Positions 42,362 to 50,645 of a stretch of DNA of 64,000 nt are shown piece after piece. A program made the position numbers and the translations under genes. Positions within the stretch are counted from its first letter, which is position 1, and each line of letters opens with the position of its first letter. The DNA comes from an uncultured Oligoflexia bacterium (GTDB lineage: Bacteria > Bdellovibrionota > Bacteriovoracia > Bacteriovoracales > Bacteriovoracaceae): contig CAJXPQ010000001.1 in the NCBI GenBank assembly GCA_913058265.1, forward strand, positions 335,255-399,254, given 5' to 3'. The notes beneath the pieces were generated by a model that worked only from the letters and a program-made list of their open reading frames with translations, made no database searches and was not told the origin of the DNA.

Positions 42362-43390
42362 TTAATCATTTAGGAACTTTGAAAACTTGTTATTAAGAGG
42401 CACTTTCTTACGAAACCATGCAAAATCAATACGATTCTTACTAATCCAAGAGCCACCCACGATTTGAGCGTTTTGATCAACTTCAATCCAATAAGATAAG
42501 TCATCATAACTTCTAAGCCCTTTTCCAGGCTCCCATGATGATCTAGACTCTAGGGCATAATGCAAACGAGTCTTTATATGATACTCAGTGACCGCTTTAT
42601 TACTCGCCTGTTTTGAGGGAGTTCGCTCACCAATGATCTTGTACACATAACCAAAAACTGGCTGATTCCAAACTTGTGACGAGATATCAATGTCTGCAAC
42701 AAAACCCATTTTTCTTTGAATTGAATTCATCAGCACAATATGAAATGCTCCAGGGTTTACTCCACCGCAAGACATAGAGCCTCGCCTACCTCTGCATCTC
42801 TTCCCTAAGAAAGAAACTTTACCTCTCTTCTCTTTCGCGTAAAAATAACTGATAAGTGCATTCTGATCTGAGTAACCAAAATTAACTTTGATTTTATCTT
42901 TATTCAAAAAGGATTTTGGTAAAATTTTAGTATGGTTTATTGCTGCCTCTGCCCAACCATGACATATCCCATGCCATCTAGCGGCTCCACTAGGATTTTG
43001 TTTTAAAATTTTCTTCGTAAAAGAATACTTATAATCTCCATTTAAAATATCGTACTTCTCTGATGGAGAAAGGGCATCTAACTCAGGCTGCTTCATTTGT
43101 AGTAATTGTTTCAATGATTTTAGTTTTTTAATATCTGTTTTGATGTTCTTTTGCCAATTAAATGCAATGCCACCCTTATACCTTGGCCAATAACTATCTG
43201 ACCATGGAATGAGATTTTCAGGAAGAAAGTGTTTTTGTGGAAAGTTAGTAAAATTTGAGTCGTAATTTTTGAAGAAAATACTTGGGTGATCCGCAGAGAC
43301 CCATTCACTATTGGTATAAAAATCAGTGCTGAAACCTGCACTATAGGTAGAGCCTACAAAAAACAAAGATAGTGAAATTAAGTACTTCAT
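42362..43390 (-). CDS. Secreted elicitor-type transglutaminase (TGase_elicitor family)
   Basis: 342 residues with a signal peptide (MKYLISLSLFFVGSTYSAG). The catalytic Cys143 sits in ARWHGICHGWAEAA, the family's signature; His217 is in CGGVNPGAFHIVLMN and the Asp region is FVADIDISSQVWNQPVFGY. This arrangement is that of the elicitor transglutaminases of Phytophthora and of related proteins of Vibrio. Such enzymes cross-link Gln and Lys side chains. The protein would be exported and might cross-link prey or self surface proteins; this is inference. It diverges from the M14 peptidase lipoprotein gene (140 bases between the starts). Basic, Cys-containing loop GKRCRGRRGSMSCGG is an unusual insertion. 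Confidence 0.8.
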   Translation of the reverse strand: MKYLISLSLFFVGSTYSAGFSTDFYTNSEWVSADHPSIFFKNYDSNFTNFPQKHFLPENLIPWSDSYWPRYKGGIAFNWQKNIKTDIKKLKSLKQLLQMKQPELDALSPSEKYDILNGDYKYSFTKKILKQNPSGAARWHGICHGWAEAAINHTKILPKSFLNKDKIKVNFGYSDQNALISYFYAKEKRGKVSFLGKRCRGRRGSMSCGGVNPGAFHIVLMNSIQRKMGFVADIDISSQVWNQPVFGYVYKIIGERTPSKQASNKAVTEYHIKTRLHYALESRSSWEPGKGLRSYDDLSYWIEVDQNAQIVGGSWISKNRIDFAWFRKKVPLNNKFSKFLND

Positions 43391-43530
43391 GTCTTCATTT
43401 TAAGTCCCAAACAACTCAAAACAAACTTAAGGCAATAGTTTCTCACGACTGTACAAGACAAAATCACTCAATCTCTTGTTAGTTATTCTATAAAATAAGA
43501 CAAACTAAATATTTTATATATAATAATAGT

Positions 43531-44598
43531 ATGAAATTATTTAAAATGACTCTACTTTATTGCTTCATAACTTCTTGCTCTGACATCAAGATCAAACCTA
43601 TAAATACCGTAGAAACACCCCCTTCTATAAAAGTTGAAGAGGTGAAACCAACGGCAGACATTGATCATAGTCATCAAAGTAAAGTCGTTGAAACCAAAAC
43701 CATAGAAAACACAGATAAAGTTAAGTCCTACTGTAAAAAAGTAGATAAATACTTTCAAAAATATAATTGGGGGAAATCAAACTGCGATGATTATACCTGG
43801 AATCATGTTAGGGACTCACACTGGGGAACTCCTCTAGTTTGGTATGTTTATGGGGACGAAAAAAGTCATAAAACAAAGCCAAAAAATACAACTCTCATCC
43901 TCTGTGGTGTACATGGTGATGAAATTACACCAGTAAAATTTTGCTTTGATACTCTTGAAGATCTTAAGCACCACCCAGATGTTCTAAAAGATAATCTGGT
44001 TATTATTGCACCAATAGTTACACCTGATTCATTTTTTAGAAAGAAGCCAACAAGATACAATGGCAGGGGTGTTGATGTTAATAGAAACTTTCCAACCAAA
44101 GACTGGAACAAAAATGCTTTAAAACTTTGGAAGTCTCGCTATAGTTCAGATAAGAGACGTTTTCCTGGTCTCGAAGCCATGAGTGAGCAAGAAACATACT
44201 TTCAGGTAAATCTTATTAAAAGATATAAGCCTAATAAAATTATCTCAGTACACTCTCCCCTAACACTTATCGATTATGACGGCCCTATTGCCAGTAATCA
44301 TAAACATGGTGGCACAGCTGAGCAACTCTTAGTACAGATGAGTGCGAAGGCTGGAAAGTACAGAATAAATAACTATCCATTCTTTACAGGAAGCCTAGGT
44401 AATTGGGCCGGTAATGAAAGAAATATTCCAACGTATACTCTTGAACTTCCGAATTCTGATTGGACAAAAACAAAAAAGTTTTACAAAACTTTTCAAACGG
44501 CGATACACCATGCCATTTCTCATGAGATTAGCTCTAAAATGAATGAAAAGAAAATTTCAGATAATGAATCTGAACAAGAAAATGATAAAGTTCTTTAG
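43531..44598 (+). CDS. M14-family zinc carboxypeptidase/amidase lipoprotein
   Basis: 355 residues. Lipoprotein signal MKLFKMTLLYCFITSCSD with lipobox ITSC. The zinc site is LILCGVHGDEITPV (His and Glu), the substrate-binding pair is GRGVDVNRNFPTKDW, the third zinc ligand is IISVHSPL, and the catalytic Glu is YTLELPNSDW. It resembles the MpaA-type branch, which removes meso-diaminopimelate from murein tripeptide, more than pancreatic carboxypeptidases. As an exported lipoprotein it is more likely to act on peptidoglycan peptides outside the cytoplasm than in recycling. ATG 43531 has no strong ribosome binding site. Its 3' end overlaps the next gene. Confidence 0.88.
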   Translation: MKLFKMTLLYCFITSCSDIKIKPINTVETPPSIKVEEVKPTADIDHSHQSKVVETKTIENTDKVKSYCKKVDKYFQKYNWGKSNCDDYTWNHVRDSHWGTPLVWYVYGDEKSHKTKPKNTTLILCGVHGDEITPVKFCFDTLEDLKHHPDVLKDNLVIIAPIVTPDSFFRKKPTRYNGRGVDVNRNFPTKDWNKNALKLWKSRYSSDKRRFPGLEAMSEQETYFQVNLIKRYKPNKIISVHSPLTLIDYDGPIASNHKHGGTAEQLLVQMSAKAGKYRINNYPFFTGSLGNWAGNERNIPTYTLELPNSDWTKTKKFYKTFQTAIHHAISHEISSKMNEKKISDNESEQENDKVL

Positions 44599-45361
44599 TT
44601 TTTTTGTTACTTCGAACCTTTTTATTTCTTTAAATGCTTTTTGCCTCTACCTTCTCTATGCCTTTAAAGAAAAGTCGAATTTTTTTCTAAGCACACCAAT
44701 ACTCGTTTTTAGCATAACCTATATGGGTTACCATGCATTACGTTTTATTCCTTGGAAGAAGTATGGACAAGATATTGGTGCCGAGACGGTTGACTTTTAC
44801 AATAATTTTAAAATACTATTTTCGGTTTCCATATTAATAGCGTTGGCATCTTTCATTTATGGGGTCATAGAATTCAATCAAAATCAATACATCGTACTCA
44901 TTTCGATTATGGTGCTAGGTTTGCTATATGAAAGAATTCTTACCTCAAGCTTCTCCTTAAGAGGAATCTCTTATGGAAAACCCTTTATCATCGCGTTTAC
45001 GTGGAGTTTAACTTGCGCTGGACTTGTTGAAGACATAACCATTAGCATGTTTATGGACTGCTTTATTTTTATTTTTCTTCTTAGTATCCCATTTGATATT
45101 AAAGATAGAACTCAAGATAAAAAAGAAAATATTAAAACTTTTGCTACAGAGTATTTTTTCAAAACGAAACTTATAAGCTCTGCACTTTTTCTAATTTATG
45201 GAGTCTATCAGTGCCTAGAAGTAAGAGAATACATCTTCTTAATCTTAATCCCACTTTACTTAACACTGATGTATCTACCAAAAAAAAATAATCTTACCTA
45301 TTACTATGGCTTTGATGGGATCATTCTAATTCGCTGTTTGTTTTACTTTTTTCAAAACTAG
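44543..45361 (+). CDS. UbiA-like integral membrane protein
   Basis: 272 residues if started at 44543; ATGs at 44564 and 44582 are alternatives, all inside the M14 gene and without a clear ribosome binding site. Eight or so membrane helices with the layout of UbiA prenyltransferases. The second Asp-rich motif is recognisable as DIKDRTQDKKE, but the first (N-D-x-x-D-x-x-x-D) has been lost: its place reads YHALRFIPWKKYGQD. So prenyl transfer is doubtful; it may be a diverged, inactive or differently specific member. It overlaps the last bases of the convergent ferrochelatase-MFS gene. Confidence 0.65.
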   Translation: MKRKFQIMNLNKKMIKFFSFFVTSNLFISLNAFCLYLLYAFKEKSNFFLSTPILVFSITYMGYHALRFIPWKKYGQDIGAETVDFYNNFKILFSVSILIALASFIYGVIEFNQNQYIVLISIMVLGLLYERILTSSFSLRGISYGKPFIIAFTWSLTCAGLVEDITISMFMDCFIFIFLLSIPFDIKDRTQDKKENIKTFATEYFFKTKLISSALFLIYGVYQCLEVREYIFLILIPLYLTLMYLPKKNNLTYYYGFDGIILIRCLFYFFQN

Positions 45362-47689
45362 CAGTGGAATAAATATAAACATTGAGCCCACCAAGTAAGG
45401 CGCAGCTGAATTCATTTTATAATAAATTAAAGAAGCCGCTATAGGCCCGACAACTCTCCCTAATGATCCTAAAGATCTAAAGATCCCTAAACTACGTCCT
45501 TGTTCATCTTCAGGTGTATTTAAAGAAACGAGTGCAGTAAGAGTTGGAATTGCCATTGCTGATCCGATACTTAAAAATAATAAACCAAGATATAACATCG
45601 TTGTTGAATAACTAAATGCTATTAAAATAAGTCCAGGGATAACAGTAGCAAGACCCATCATCGCCATTTTCTTCTCTCCAATTGTATTGGCCTTTCGTCT
45701 CACGAATCCCCCCTGAGTAAGAGCAATAAAGACCCCAATAAAGATAAACATATAAGCATTATCCATCGGTGTATAGCCTAACCTCTCAACCGCCACAAAA
45801 GTCAAAGTAAATTCCATGCCTGAAAAGGCAGCAATGAAAAGAAAGTAAGCATAATTAACTAAGTTTACGTCTCTATAAGGAAGTGGCTTAAAAAGCTTTA
45901 AAATATTTGCTGTACGAGTTCCGGTAACAACAATATCTTTCTTAGGCTTATGGGTTTCTTCAAATTTTAAATAAATCCAAACAAAGTTTATAAGACTGAG
46001 TATTGCAGCTAAACCAGCTGCATAAGAGAATGGATTTATACCATAGTTAAGAAGGTCTGGAAAATCTACAACCGGATTTACAGTGGTTAAAATTCCCCCT
46101 AAAGCAGGGCCAATAATAAACCCTAGAGCAAAAGCAATTCCTACAAACGCCATTCCTTTAGATCGATTTGAAGAGTCAGTAACATCCGCAATAGCTGCGG
46201 TAGCAGTAGAAAGATTTCCTCCCATAATACCACCAACTAGTCTTGCTAAAATGAGTAATGTAAAAGAGCCGGAAAAAAACCAAAGAACATAGCTTAAAAA
46301 TAATCCAAAAACAGAAATCAGAAGAATAGGTTTTCTTCCATATTTATCTGAGAGACCACCCCATAAGGGAGCAGCAAAGAATTGAAGGATTGAGTAGATA
46401 GCTCCTAAGGCGCCACCAAATAAAACGATTCCACTCATGCTACCACCTGTAACATTTGTGAAACTCTCAATACCTCCAAAGATTAATTTTAAAAAGAAAT
46501 CCTGTCCATCATAAGTTAGGTAATGCTCTGCTAGGGCCGGAAACATAGGGAAAATAATAGAGAAACCAACTAAATCTAAAAACAGTGTTAAGAAGATGAT
46601 CTTAATAGTTTTTTTCGTCTTAGGAGGCATAGATTTTTTACTATAATCATTCTGAGGATTATCTTCCATAACTTTATCTACCTTTTCTTGCTCGATACTA
46701 TACATTTGATTTTCATCAATCTTATAGTCATTAGCAATAAATGACTCTACAAAGTTTCCATAAGACTCAACCCACGCATCATCACAGTTTAGAGCCGGTA
46801 CAAAAACAAGCTCTCCACCTTCTTCTTCAACTTCTTCAGCAAGTTCATTACCAATCTCATCTGTTGTCTCTAAACAATCGACAACAAAACTTGGACAATA
46901 GACTGCGACACTCTTCTCACCCTCTTTAACTAAATTTGTTACAAACTCATCAGCATAAGGTGATAACCAGGCTTCTCCGCCTAGGCGACTTTGAAAAGTA
47001 AGGTGTATCTTCTCTTGATCAAATTTAACTCTCTCCTTAATTAAGAGGAAGGTTTCTACACAGTGTAGATAATAAGGGTCTTTATATTGGGTAATATATC
47101 TTATAGGAAGACCATGAAATGAAATAACAATATTATCTACTGTATGCTTTGCTATTCTTGCTTCAATATTTCGAACTGATAGATCAATAAAGCCTTTTAA
47201 GCGGTGATAGCTTTTAATGATTTCAATTTGAGGGTGATTCACACCTTCAGGCAAAACCTCTTCTAATTTATCGATACAACTACTGGTAGTCGTGTGGGAG
47301 AATTGAGGAAACTGAGGTAGAAAGATGAATTTCTCTCCAGCATTAATCTTCTCAGTCGTAATAACACTCTTAAGTCGAGGCTCACTCAAAATGAAGGATT
47401 CATACACGGAGTCTGTACCCAGCTTCACTCTCAGTTTTCGAACAAAGGACTTCGTGATCTCTATTAAAGGTAGAAAGCCACAGAATTCAATTCTTTGATA
47501 TGCCTTAGAGATCTTCTTAGGTCTAAATGTTAATATAATAAGATTAAGCACGAAGAACCAAATAATACGAGGAGCATCGATGACTCTCCTGTCAGATAGA
47601 AATTCCCGCAGGTAGCTTCGAATATCTGCCTTACTGGTGCTTTTAGGTGACCCTAATTGATAAATAATGATATTTGTTTTTTTGTCCAT
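45326..47689 (-). CDS. Ferrochelatase fused to a major-facilitator transporter
   Basis: 787 residues in one uninterrupted frame. Residues 1 to about 320 are ferrochelatase (HemH), which inserts iron into a porphyrin: the catalytic His192 is in VISFHGLPIRY, followed by LTFQSRLGGEAWLSPYADE and CPSFVVDCLETTDEIGNELA with Glu274. Residues 361-787 are a 12-helix MFS transporter of the TetA-like group, with LWGGLSDKYGRKPILLI between helices 2 and 3 and LARLVGGIMGG in helix 4. An internal Met354 (ATG at 46630) has no ribosome binding site, which supports a true fusion. The obvious inference is coupled haem or porphyrin handling: export or uptake of the metalloporphyrin or its precursor. It is a single gene; 84 bases separate it from divergent queF. 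Confidence 0.88.
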   Translation of the reverse strand: MDKKTNIIIYQLGSPKSTSKADIRSYLREFLSDRRVIDAPRIIWFFVLNLIILTFRPKKISKAYQRIEFCGFLPLIEITKSFVRKLRVKLGTDSVYESFILSEPRLKSVITTEKINAGEKFIFLPQFPQFSHTTTSSCIDKLEEVLPEGVNHPQIEIIKSYHRLKGFIDLSVRNIEARIAKHTVDNIVISFHGLPIRYITQYKDPYYLHCVETFLLIKERVKFDQEKIHLTFQSRLGGEAWLSPYADEFVTNLVKEGEKSVAVYCPSFVVDCLETTDEIGNELAEEVEEEGGELVFVPALNCDDAWVESYGNFVESFIANDYKIDENQMYSIEQEKVDKVMEDNPQNDYSKKSMPPKTKKTIKIIFLTLFLDLVGFSIIFPMFPALAEHYLTYDGQDFFLKLIFGGIESFTNVTGGSMSGIVLFGGALGAIYSILQFFAAPLWGGLSDKYGRKPILLISVFGLFLSYVLWFFSGSFTLLILARLVGGIMGGNLSTATAAIADVTDSSNRSKGMAFVGIAFALGFIIGPALGGILTTVNPVVDFPDLLNYGINPFSYAAGLAAILSLINFVWIYLKFEETHKPKKDIVVTGTRTANILKLFKPLPYRDVNLVNYAYFLFIAAFSGMEFTLTFVAVERLGYTPMDNAYMFIFIGVFIALTQGGFVRRKANTIGEKKMAMMGLATVIPGLILIAFSYSTTMLYLGLLFLSIGSAMAIPTLTALVSLNTPEDEQGRSLGIFRSLGSLGRVVGPIAASLIYYKMNSAAPYLVGSMFIFIPLLVLKKVKQTAN

Positions 47690-47704
47690 ACACCTTTCAA
47701 ATGT

Positions 47705-47733
47705 TTGAGTTTCCTAGTAAAACATTCTATATT
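47705..47733 (+). promoter_or_regulatory. Promoter for queF-tatA
   Basis: TTGAGT (47705-47710), 17-base spacer, TATATT (47728-47733); good match in both boxes. It lies about 40 bases before the queF start. The next bases hold a palindrome TTAGTTAACTAA (47737-47748) whose role is unknown. Confidence 0.5.
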
Positions 47734-47773
47734 AAATTAGTTAACTAAATAAAGCTTTTACAGGAGATATTTA

Positions 47774-48301
47774 ATGACTCATGGCAACAAAAAAGCCGGT
47801 CCTCGAAAAGAGAGTGAACTTAAAGGTGTAAGTCTTCTAGGAAACACAAATACAGACTACCCAAGTTCATATAGTCCGGAGACTTTAGAGATTTTTCCTA
47901 ATAAAAACCCAAGCTCTGAAGCATGGACAACATTTGTTTGTACTGAGTTCACTTCCTTATGCCCCAAAACAGGTCAGCCTGACTTTGCGAGAATTTATAT
48001 AAATTATATTGCTGATAAAAAGATGGTGGAAAGTAAGTCCTTAAAGATTTACTTATTCAGCTTTAGAAATCATGGAGATTTTCACGAAGATTGTGTTCAA
48101 AAAATATGTGATGATCTATTCAAAATTATGAAAGCAAAATATGTTGAAGTTATTGGGGAGTTTACACCAAGAGGGGGAATTACAATTTATCCTTTCGCGA
48201 GTAAATCTAACACCTCAGCAAAATTTAAAAAACTTAAAGAGCATCGTTTCATGAACTATGCTCCAGGAAAATACTCAATGGACTTAGGTCGTATTTACTA
48301 A
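47774..48301 (+). CDS. queF: NADPH-dependent 7-cyano-7-deazaguanine reductase
   Basis: Reduces preQ0 to preQ1 in queuosine synthesis. 175 residues: the short (type I, unimodular) form. The nucleophilic Cys is in EFTSLCPKTGQPDFA, and the QueF motif E-S-K-S-x-K-x-Y is seen as VESKSLKIYLFSFRNHGDFHED. A good ribosome binding site (CAGGAG) precedes the ATG by eight bases. TatA follows after nine bases. No queC, queD or queE is in the window, and no preQ1 riboswitch is seen in front of it. Confidence 0.95.
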   Translation: MTHGNKKAGPRKESELKGVSLLGNTNTDYPSSYSPETLEIFPNKNPSSEAWTTFVCTEFTSLCPKTGQPDFARIYINYIADKKMVESKSLKIYLFSFRNHGDFHEDCVQKICDDLFKIMKAKYVEVIGEFTPRGGITIYPFASKSNTSAKFKKLKEHRFMNYAPGKYSMDLGRIY

Positions 48302-48310
48302 GAGGATATT

Positions 48311-48493
48311 ATGGGATTTGGTACTACAGAATTACTTGTTATTGCATTTGTTGTACTTCTTCTATTTGGTGGGAAGAAGCTCCCCCAGTTAGGACGCTCA
48401 ATGGGTAACGCCATTACAAACTTTAAAAAGGGTTTAAATGAGTCTCCAAAAGAAGAAGAAAAAGACAAAAATGGTGAGAATAAGCCTAGCTAG
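48311..48493 (+). CDS. tatA: Sec-independent protein translocase TatA
   Basis: 60 residues: one membrane helix (TTELLVIAFVVLLLFGGKKL) preceded by the short MGFG, the hinge LPQLGRSMGNA, an amphipathic helix ITNFKKGLNES, and a highly charged tail (EEEKDKNGENK). These are all the marks of a TatA/E protein. A ribosome binding site GAGGA precedes it. TatA forms the variable-sized pore that passes folded proteins with twin-arginine signals. TatB and TatC are not here. Its last eight bases overlap the convergent SIS-domain gene. Confidence 0.9.
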   Translation: MGFGTTELLVIAFVVLLLFGGKKLPQLGRSMGNAITNFKKGLNESPKEEEKDKNGENKPS

Positions 48494-50000
48494 ACTTTAA
48501 CTTTTCAAAGACTTTATACACTATAGGAGAAGACTTATCTTCTTCTCCTTCTAATACCTCAAAAAAAACGTTTATAAGTTGATCTTGGCACACTTGCCTA
48601 CCTTCTCTTTCAAGTAGTTCAGTAATGTACCTCATACTTCTATCAATCAACTTTAGATTACTTGGGCGAACATAAGTCATAATATTTCCGTCATAGCGTC
48701 CTAAAAGTCCCATTAATAAAGTTGAATGTATATTCATTAGCTTCTTAATAAAAATATGAATAAAAAACAAATCCTTCTCCATAAGGTCAAAATAGATTTT
48801 CTTATCTTTTAATTGGAAACTAAGTCTACTGAAGTTTTCCATAAGCTCTACTTTAAAGATATGTTGTGGAGACTCTTTCGCCCTTCTTCTTTCAATCGCT
48901 TTATCTGTCATATCAAATTCATACAATTCCTCTTTATTAATTTTTTGCTCGATATCAGACCAGTCAATACATCTAGGTTCATGGCCTAAAATATCTGACC
49001 ATACTTTTTTGTTATCCTCATAACCATTAAGAGTGAGGTAGCAAAGACTCATCGGCTCAAGAGAACTTCTTTCAAAGCCATCTAATGAAAATGTCGGAGA
49101 GCGCTCTGTTGTATCAGTCAGAAGAGCAATCGCAATCTCAGGTTGAGTTTCATAAACGATATACTCATCATTATGATAAATATCTGCTTCCATTTGAGTT
49201 AATTCCATCATTGGATCTAAATCAATACTACCGAGGGATTCTACAAAACCGTTAAGAGCATTATTAAATTCTTCAAATGAATTATGCTTGTACATTATTG
49301 CGAAACCAGCACTAATCATTTGTACTGTGGTTGCCTGCATTCGCGTACTTCCGGAAATGGCCATTGGTCCACATGTAAGGTTTAACTTATTTATCTGATT
49401 ATTTTTAAGTATATTATTGGATCGGTCTATGGATTGAAGTTCTTCGTCTGGATTACAATAAAGAAAATAGGGTCTATGCTTGGAAATAGAAGCAGCGTAA
49501 TTAGCAGTGCCAATAACAAAACTTGTTTCTCCACCTTCGGTGATAGCTATCAATAAGTCATTCTCAGTAAATCCATTATCAATTAACTGTCTATGACCAA
49601 ACTCTTCACTATCTTCAAAGCTCTCAACAGCTCTCACAATAGCAAAGTCACCTCCGGCCATCAGACCAATGATATTAGAGCTTCCAAAGGTTTCCTGGTA
49701 GATTTTCTCCAAGGATAAAGCCAACCTTCCAGTAGCACCGCATCCTGTAATGAAAACTTTATTTCCACTACTAATAACTTCGTGACATTTTTTTTGTAAG
49801 GTATAAATTTGTTTTGAATATTTTTGTAACTCGTTTAATGCATCCAAATCGACTTGAACTAAACGCTCTAAAGCATCGCTAATACTACTATTAACAACTG
49901 TGGACAAATTTTCAGTATAAGGGTGTAGGGATTCTGTTGTAAGTTTACCAAGTGAAAACTGTTCATGAAGATTGATGAAGTTATCTTTATTCATTGTCAT
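48486..50000 (-). CDS. GKRP/MurQ-like SIS-domain protein (N-acetylmuramate-6-phosphate etherase family, long form)
   Basis: ATG 50000 (or 49994) starts the real protein, 504 residues; the further upstream frame to 50063 lies in a small RNA and terminator. MurQ features: LTTESLHPYTENL at the start, sugar-phosphate site ITGCGATGRLA, RAVESFEDSEEFG (MurQ RAVEGAED, catalytic Glu kept), TEGGETSFVIG and SGSTRMQATTVQ. The second half carries a second SIS-like region (LLTDTTERSPTF) and the family's C-terminal KKLMNIHSTLLMGLLGRYDG. This two-SIS layout is that of the glucokinase regulatory protein, not of the about 300-residue MurQ. Sugar-phosphate binding is likely; etherase activity is possible. Its transcript passes an intrinsic terminator first. 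Confidence 0.8.
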   Translation of the reverse strand: MTMNKDNFINLHEQFSLGKLTTESLHPYTENLSTVVNSSISDALERLVQVDLDALNELQKYSKQIYTLQKKCHEVISSGNKVFITGCGATGRLALSLEKIYQETFGSSNIIGLMAGGDFAIVRAVESFEDSEEFGHRQLIDNGFTENDLLIAITEGGETSFVIGTANYAASISKHRPYFLYCNPDEELQSIDRSNNILKNNQINKLNLTCGPMAISGSTRMQATTVQMISAGFAIMYKHNSFEEFNNALNGFVESLGSIDLDPMMELTQMEADIYHNDEYIVYETQPEIAIALLTDTTERSPTFSLDGFERSSLEPMSLCYLTLNGYEDNKKVWSDILGHEPRCIDWSDIEQKINKEELYEFDMTDKAIERRRAKESPQHIFKVELMENFSRLSFQLKDKKIYFDLMEKDLFFIHIFIKKLMNIHSTLLMGLLGRYDGNIMTYVRPSNLKLIDRSMRYITELLEREGRQVCQDQLINVFFEVLEGEEDKSSPIVYKVFEKLKSS

Positions 50001-50018
50001 TGTTTGGACTTTATATAT

Positions 50019-50048
50019 AAAAAAAGGGGGCCTCCTGCTTGACCCCCC
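50019..50048 (-). terminator. Terminator of the small RNA / leader before the SIS gene
   Basis: Minus strand: six G (50048-50043), 12-base loop holding an AGGA, five C (50030-50026), seven T (50025-50019). It stands only 19 bases before the SIS-protein start codon, so transcription must read through it or start after it. Confidence 0.8.
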
Positions 50049-50098
50049 TCTTCTCTTCGGCATCCTTGCCTGTCTCGAGCAACATCCTGTTCCTCACT
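50019..50098 (-). ncRNA. Probable CsrA-binding small RNA or attenuating leader
   Basis: About 80 bases, from a start predicted at 50098 to the terminator. It contains two small hairpins with GGA in the loop: AACAGGATGTT (50091-50081; AACA pairs with TGTT, and GAG/CTC extend the stem) and GGCAAGGATGCC (50070-50059; GGCA pairs with TGCC). The first matches the core of the CsrA consensus ACARGGAUGU; two further GGA motifs are at AGTGAGGA and AGCAGGAGG. This is the design of RsmX/Y/Z- and CsrB-type RNAs that titrate CsrA. A -10 box TATAAT is at 50110-50105. Alternatively, this is a 5' leader in which CsrA or another factor controls the terminator. No known riboswitch consensus was recognised. Confidence 0.5.
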
Positions 50099-50104
50099 TA
50101 TTAT

Positions 50105-50110
50105 ATTATA
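50105..50110 (-). promoter_or_regulatory. -10 box for the small RNA / leader
   Basis: A perfect TATAAT on the minus strand. No convincing -35 box lies 16-18 bases upstream (the region is a T-run), so an activator might be needed. Confidence 0.45.
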
Positions 50111-50312
50111 CCCAGACATTGAGTTAAAAAAAAGAAGTATTTTTCAAAGGCAAAGATTTCCTTTAGTAGTTGAGACCATTGCTCTCTGATTCTTATAAAA
50201 ACTGTTTAGAATGTAAGAATATTTCATCAAATATGTACTTTACAAACAAATAATTTTAAAATTAGAGGCCTAATGGTATAGTAAATATATAAACTTACGG
50301 AGTAACCGAGCG

Positions 50313-50645
50313 ATGCTGTCACTTTTTACGAAGAAAAATAAATATTACGGAAAAAAAACCTTCACCTACTATATTCCTGCCCCTCCCATTAGGAGACATG
50401 GATATCAGGAAAAAGAATTCGATAAAATTACTGAGCACTTAGAGCAGCTTGGGTATGAAATAATAAATTTGCAGACCCAATCCCACTCACACGTTGACCA
50501 AGCAGGCTTATGGGTTATATGCCTACTAGGTGCGCCCTCTAAGGCGATCTATGAGACAAAGATAGACTTTGATTACACTGACCTTAAAGGGGAAGTCACA
50601 AACACCACCATTCAACTCGATCCCGATATTATTCATGATGCTTAG
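50313..50645 (+). CDS. Small protein of unknown function
   Basis: 110 residues, no signal peptide and no membrane helix. ATG 50313 has GGAG upstream (ending about 10 bases before the start). The sequence has a basic N-terminus (TKKNKYYGKKTFTYY), then a likely helix (EKEFDKITEHLEQLGYEI) and beta strands (GLWVICLLGAP; KGEVTNTTIQLD). No motif known to me. It overlaps the next gene (lipoprotein) by 11 bases at ATGATGCTTAG, which points to a three-gene unit with the lipoprotein and the ferredoxin-like gene. Confidence 0.7.
   Translation: MLSLFTKKNKYYGKKTFTYYIPAPPIRRHGYQEKEFDKITEHLEQLGYEIINLQTQSHSHVDQAGLWVICLLGAPSKAIYETKIDFDYTDLKGEVTNTTIQLDPDIIHDA

Noticed and set aside
46628..46630. Separate start for the MFS half of the ferrochelatase fusion
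   Set aside because: ATG exists but without a ribosome binding site, and the frame is continuous with the ferrochelatase.
47737..47748. TTAGTTAACTAA palindrome before queF
   Set aside because: Perfect but AT-rich and common by chance in this composition; not a preQ1 riboswitch.
50001..50063. N-terminal extension of the SIS-protein frame
   Set aside because: These codons fall in the G-rich terminator and small RNA; the family's N-terminus begins at 50000 or 49994.
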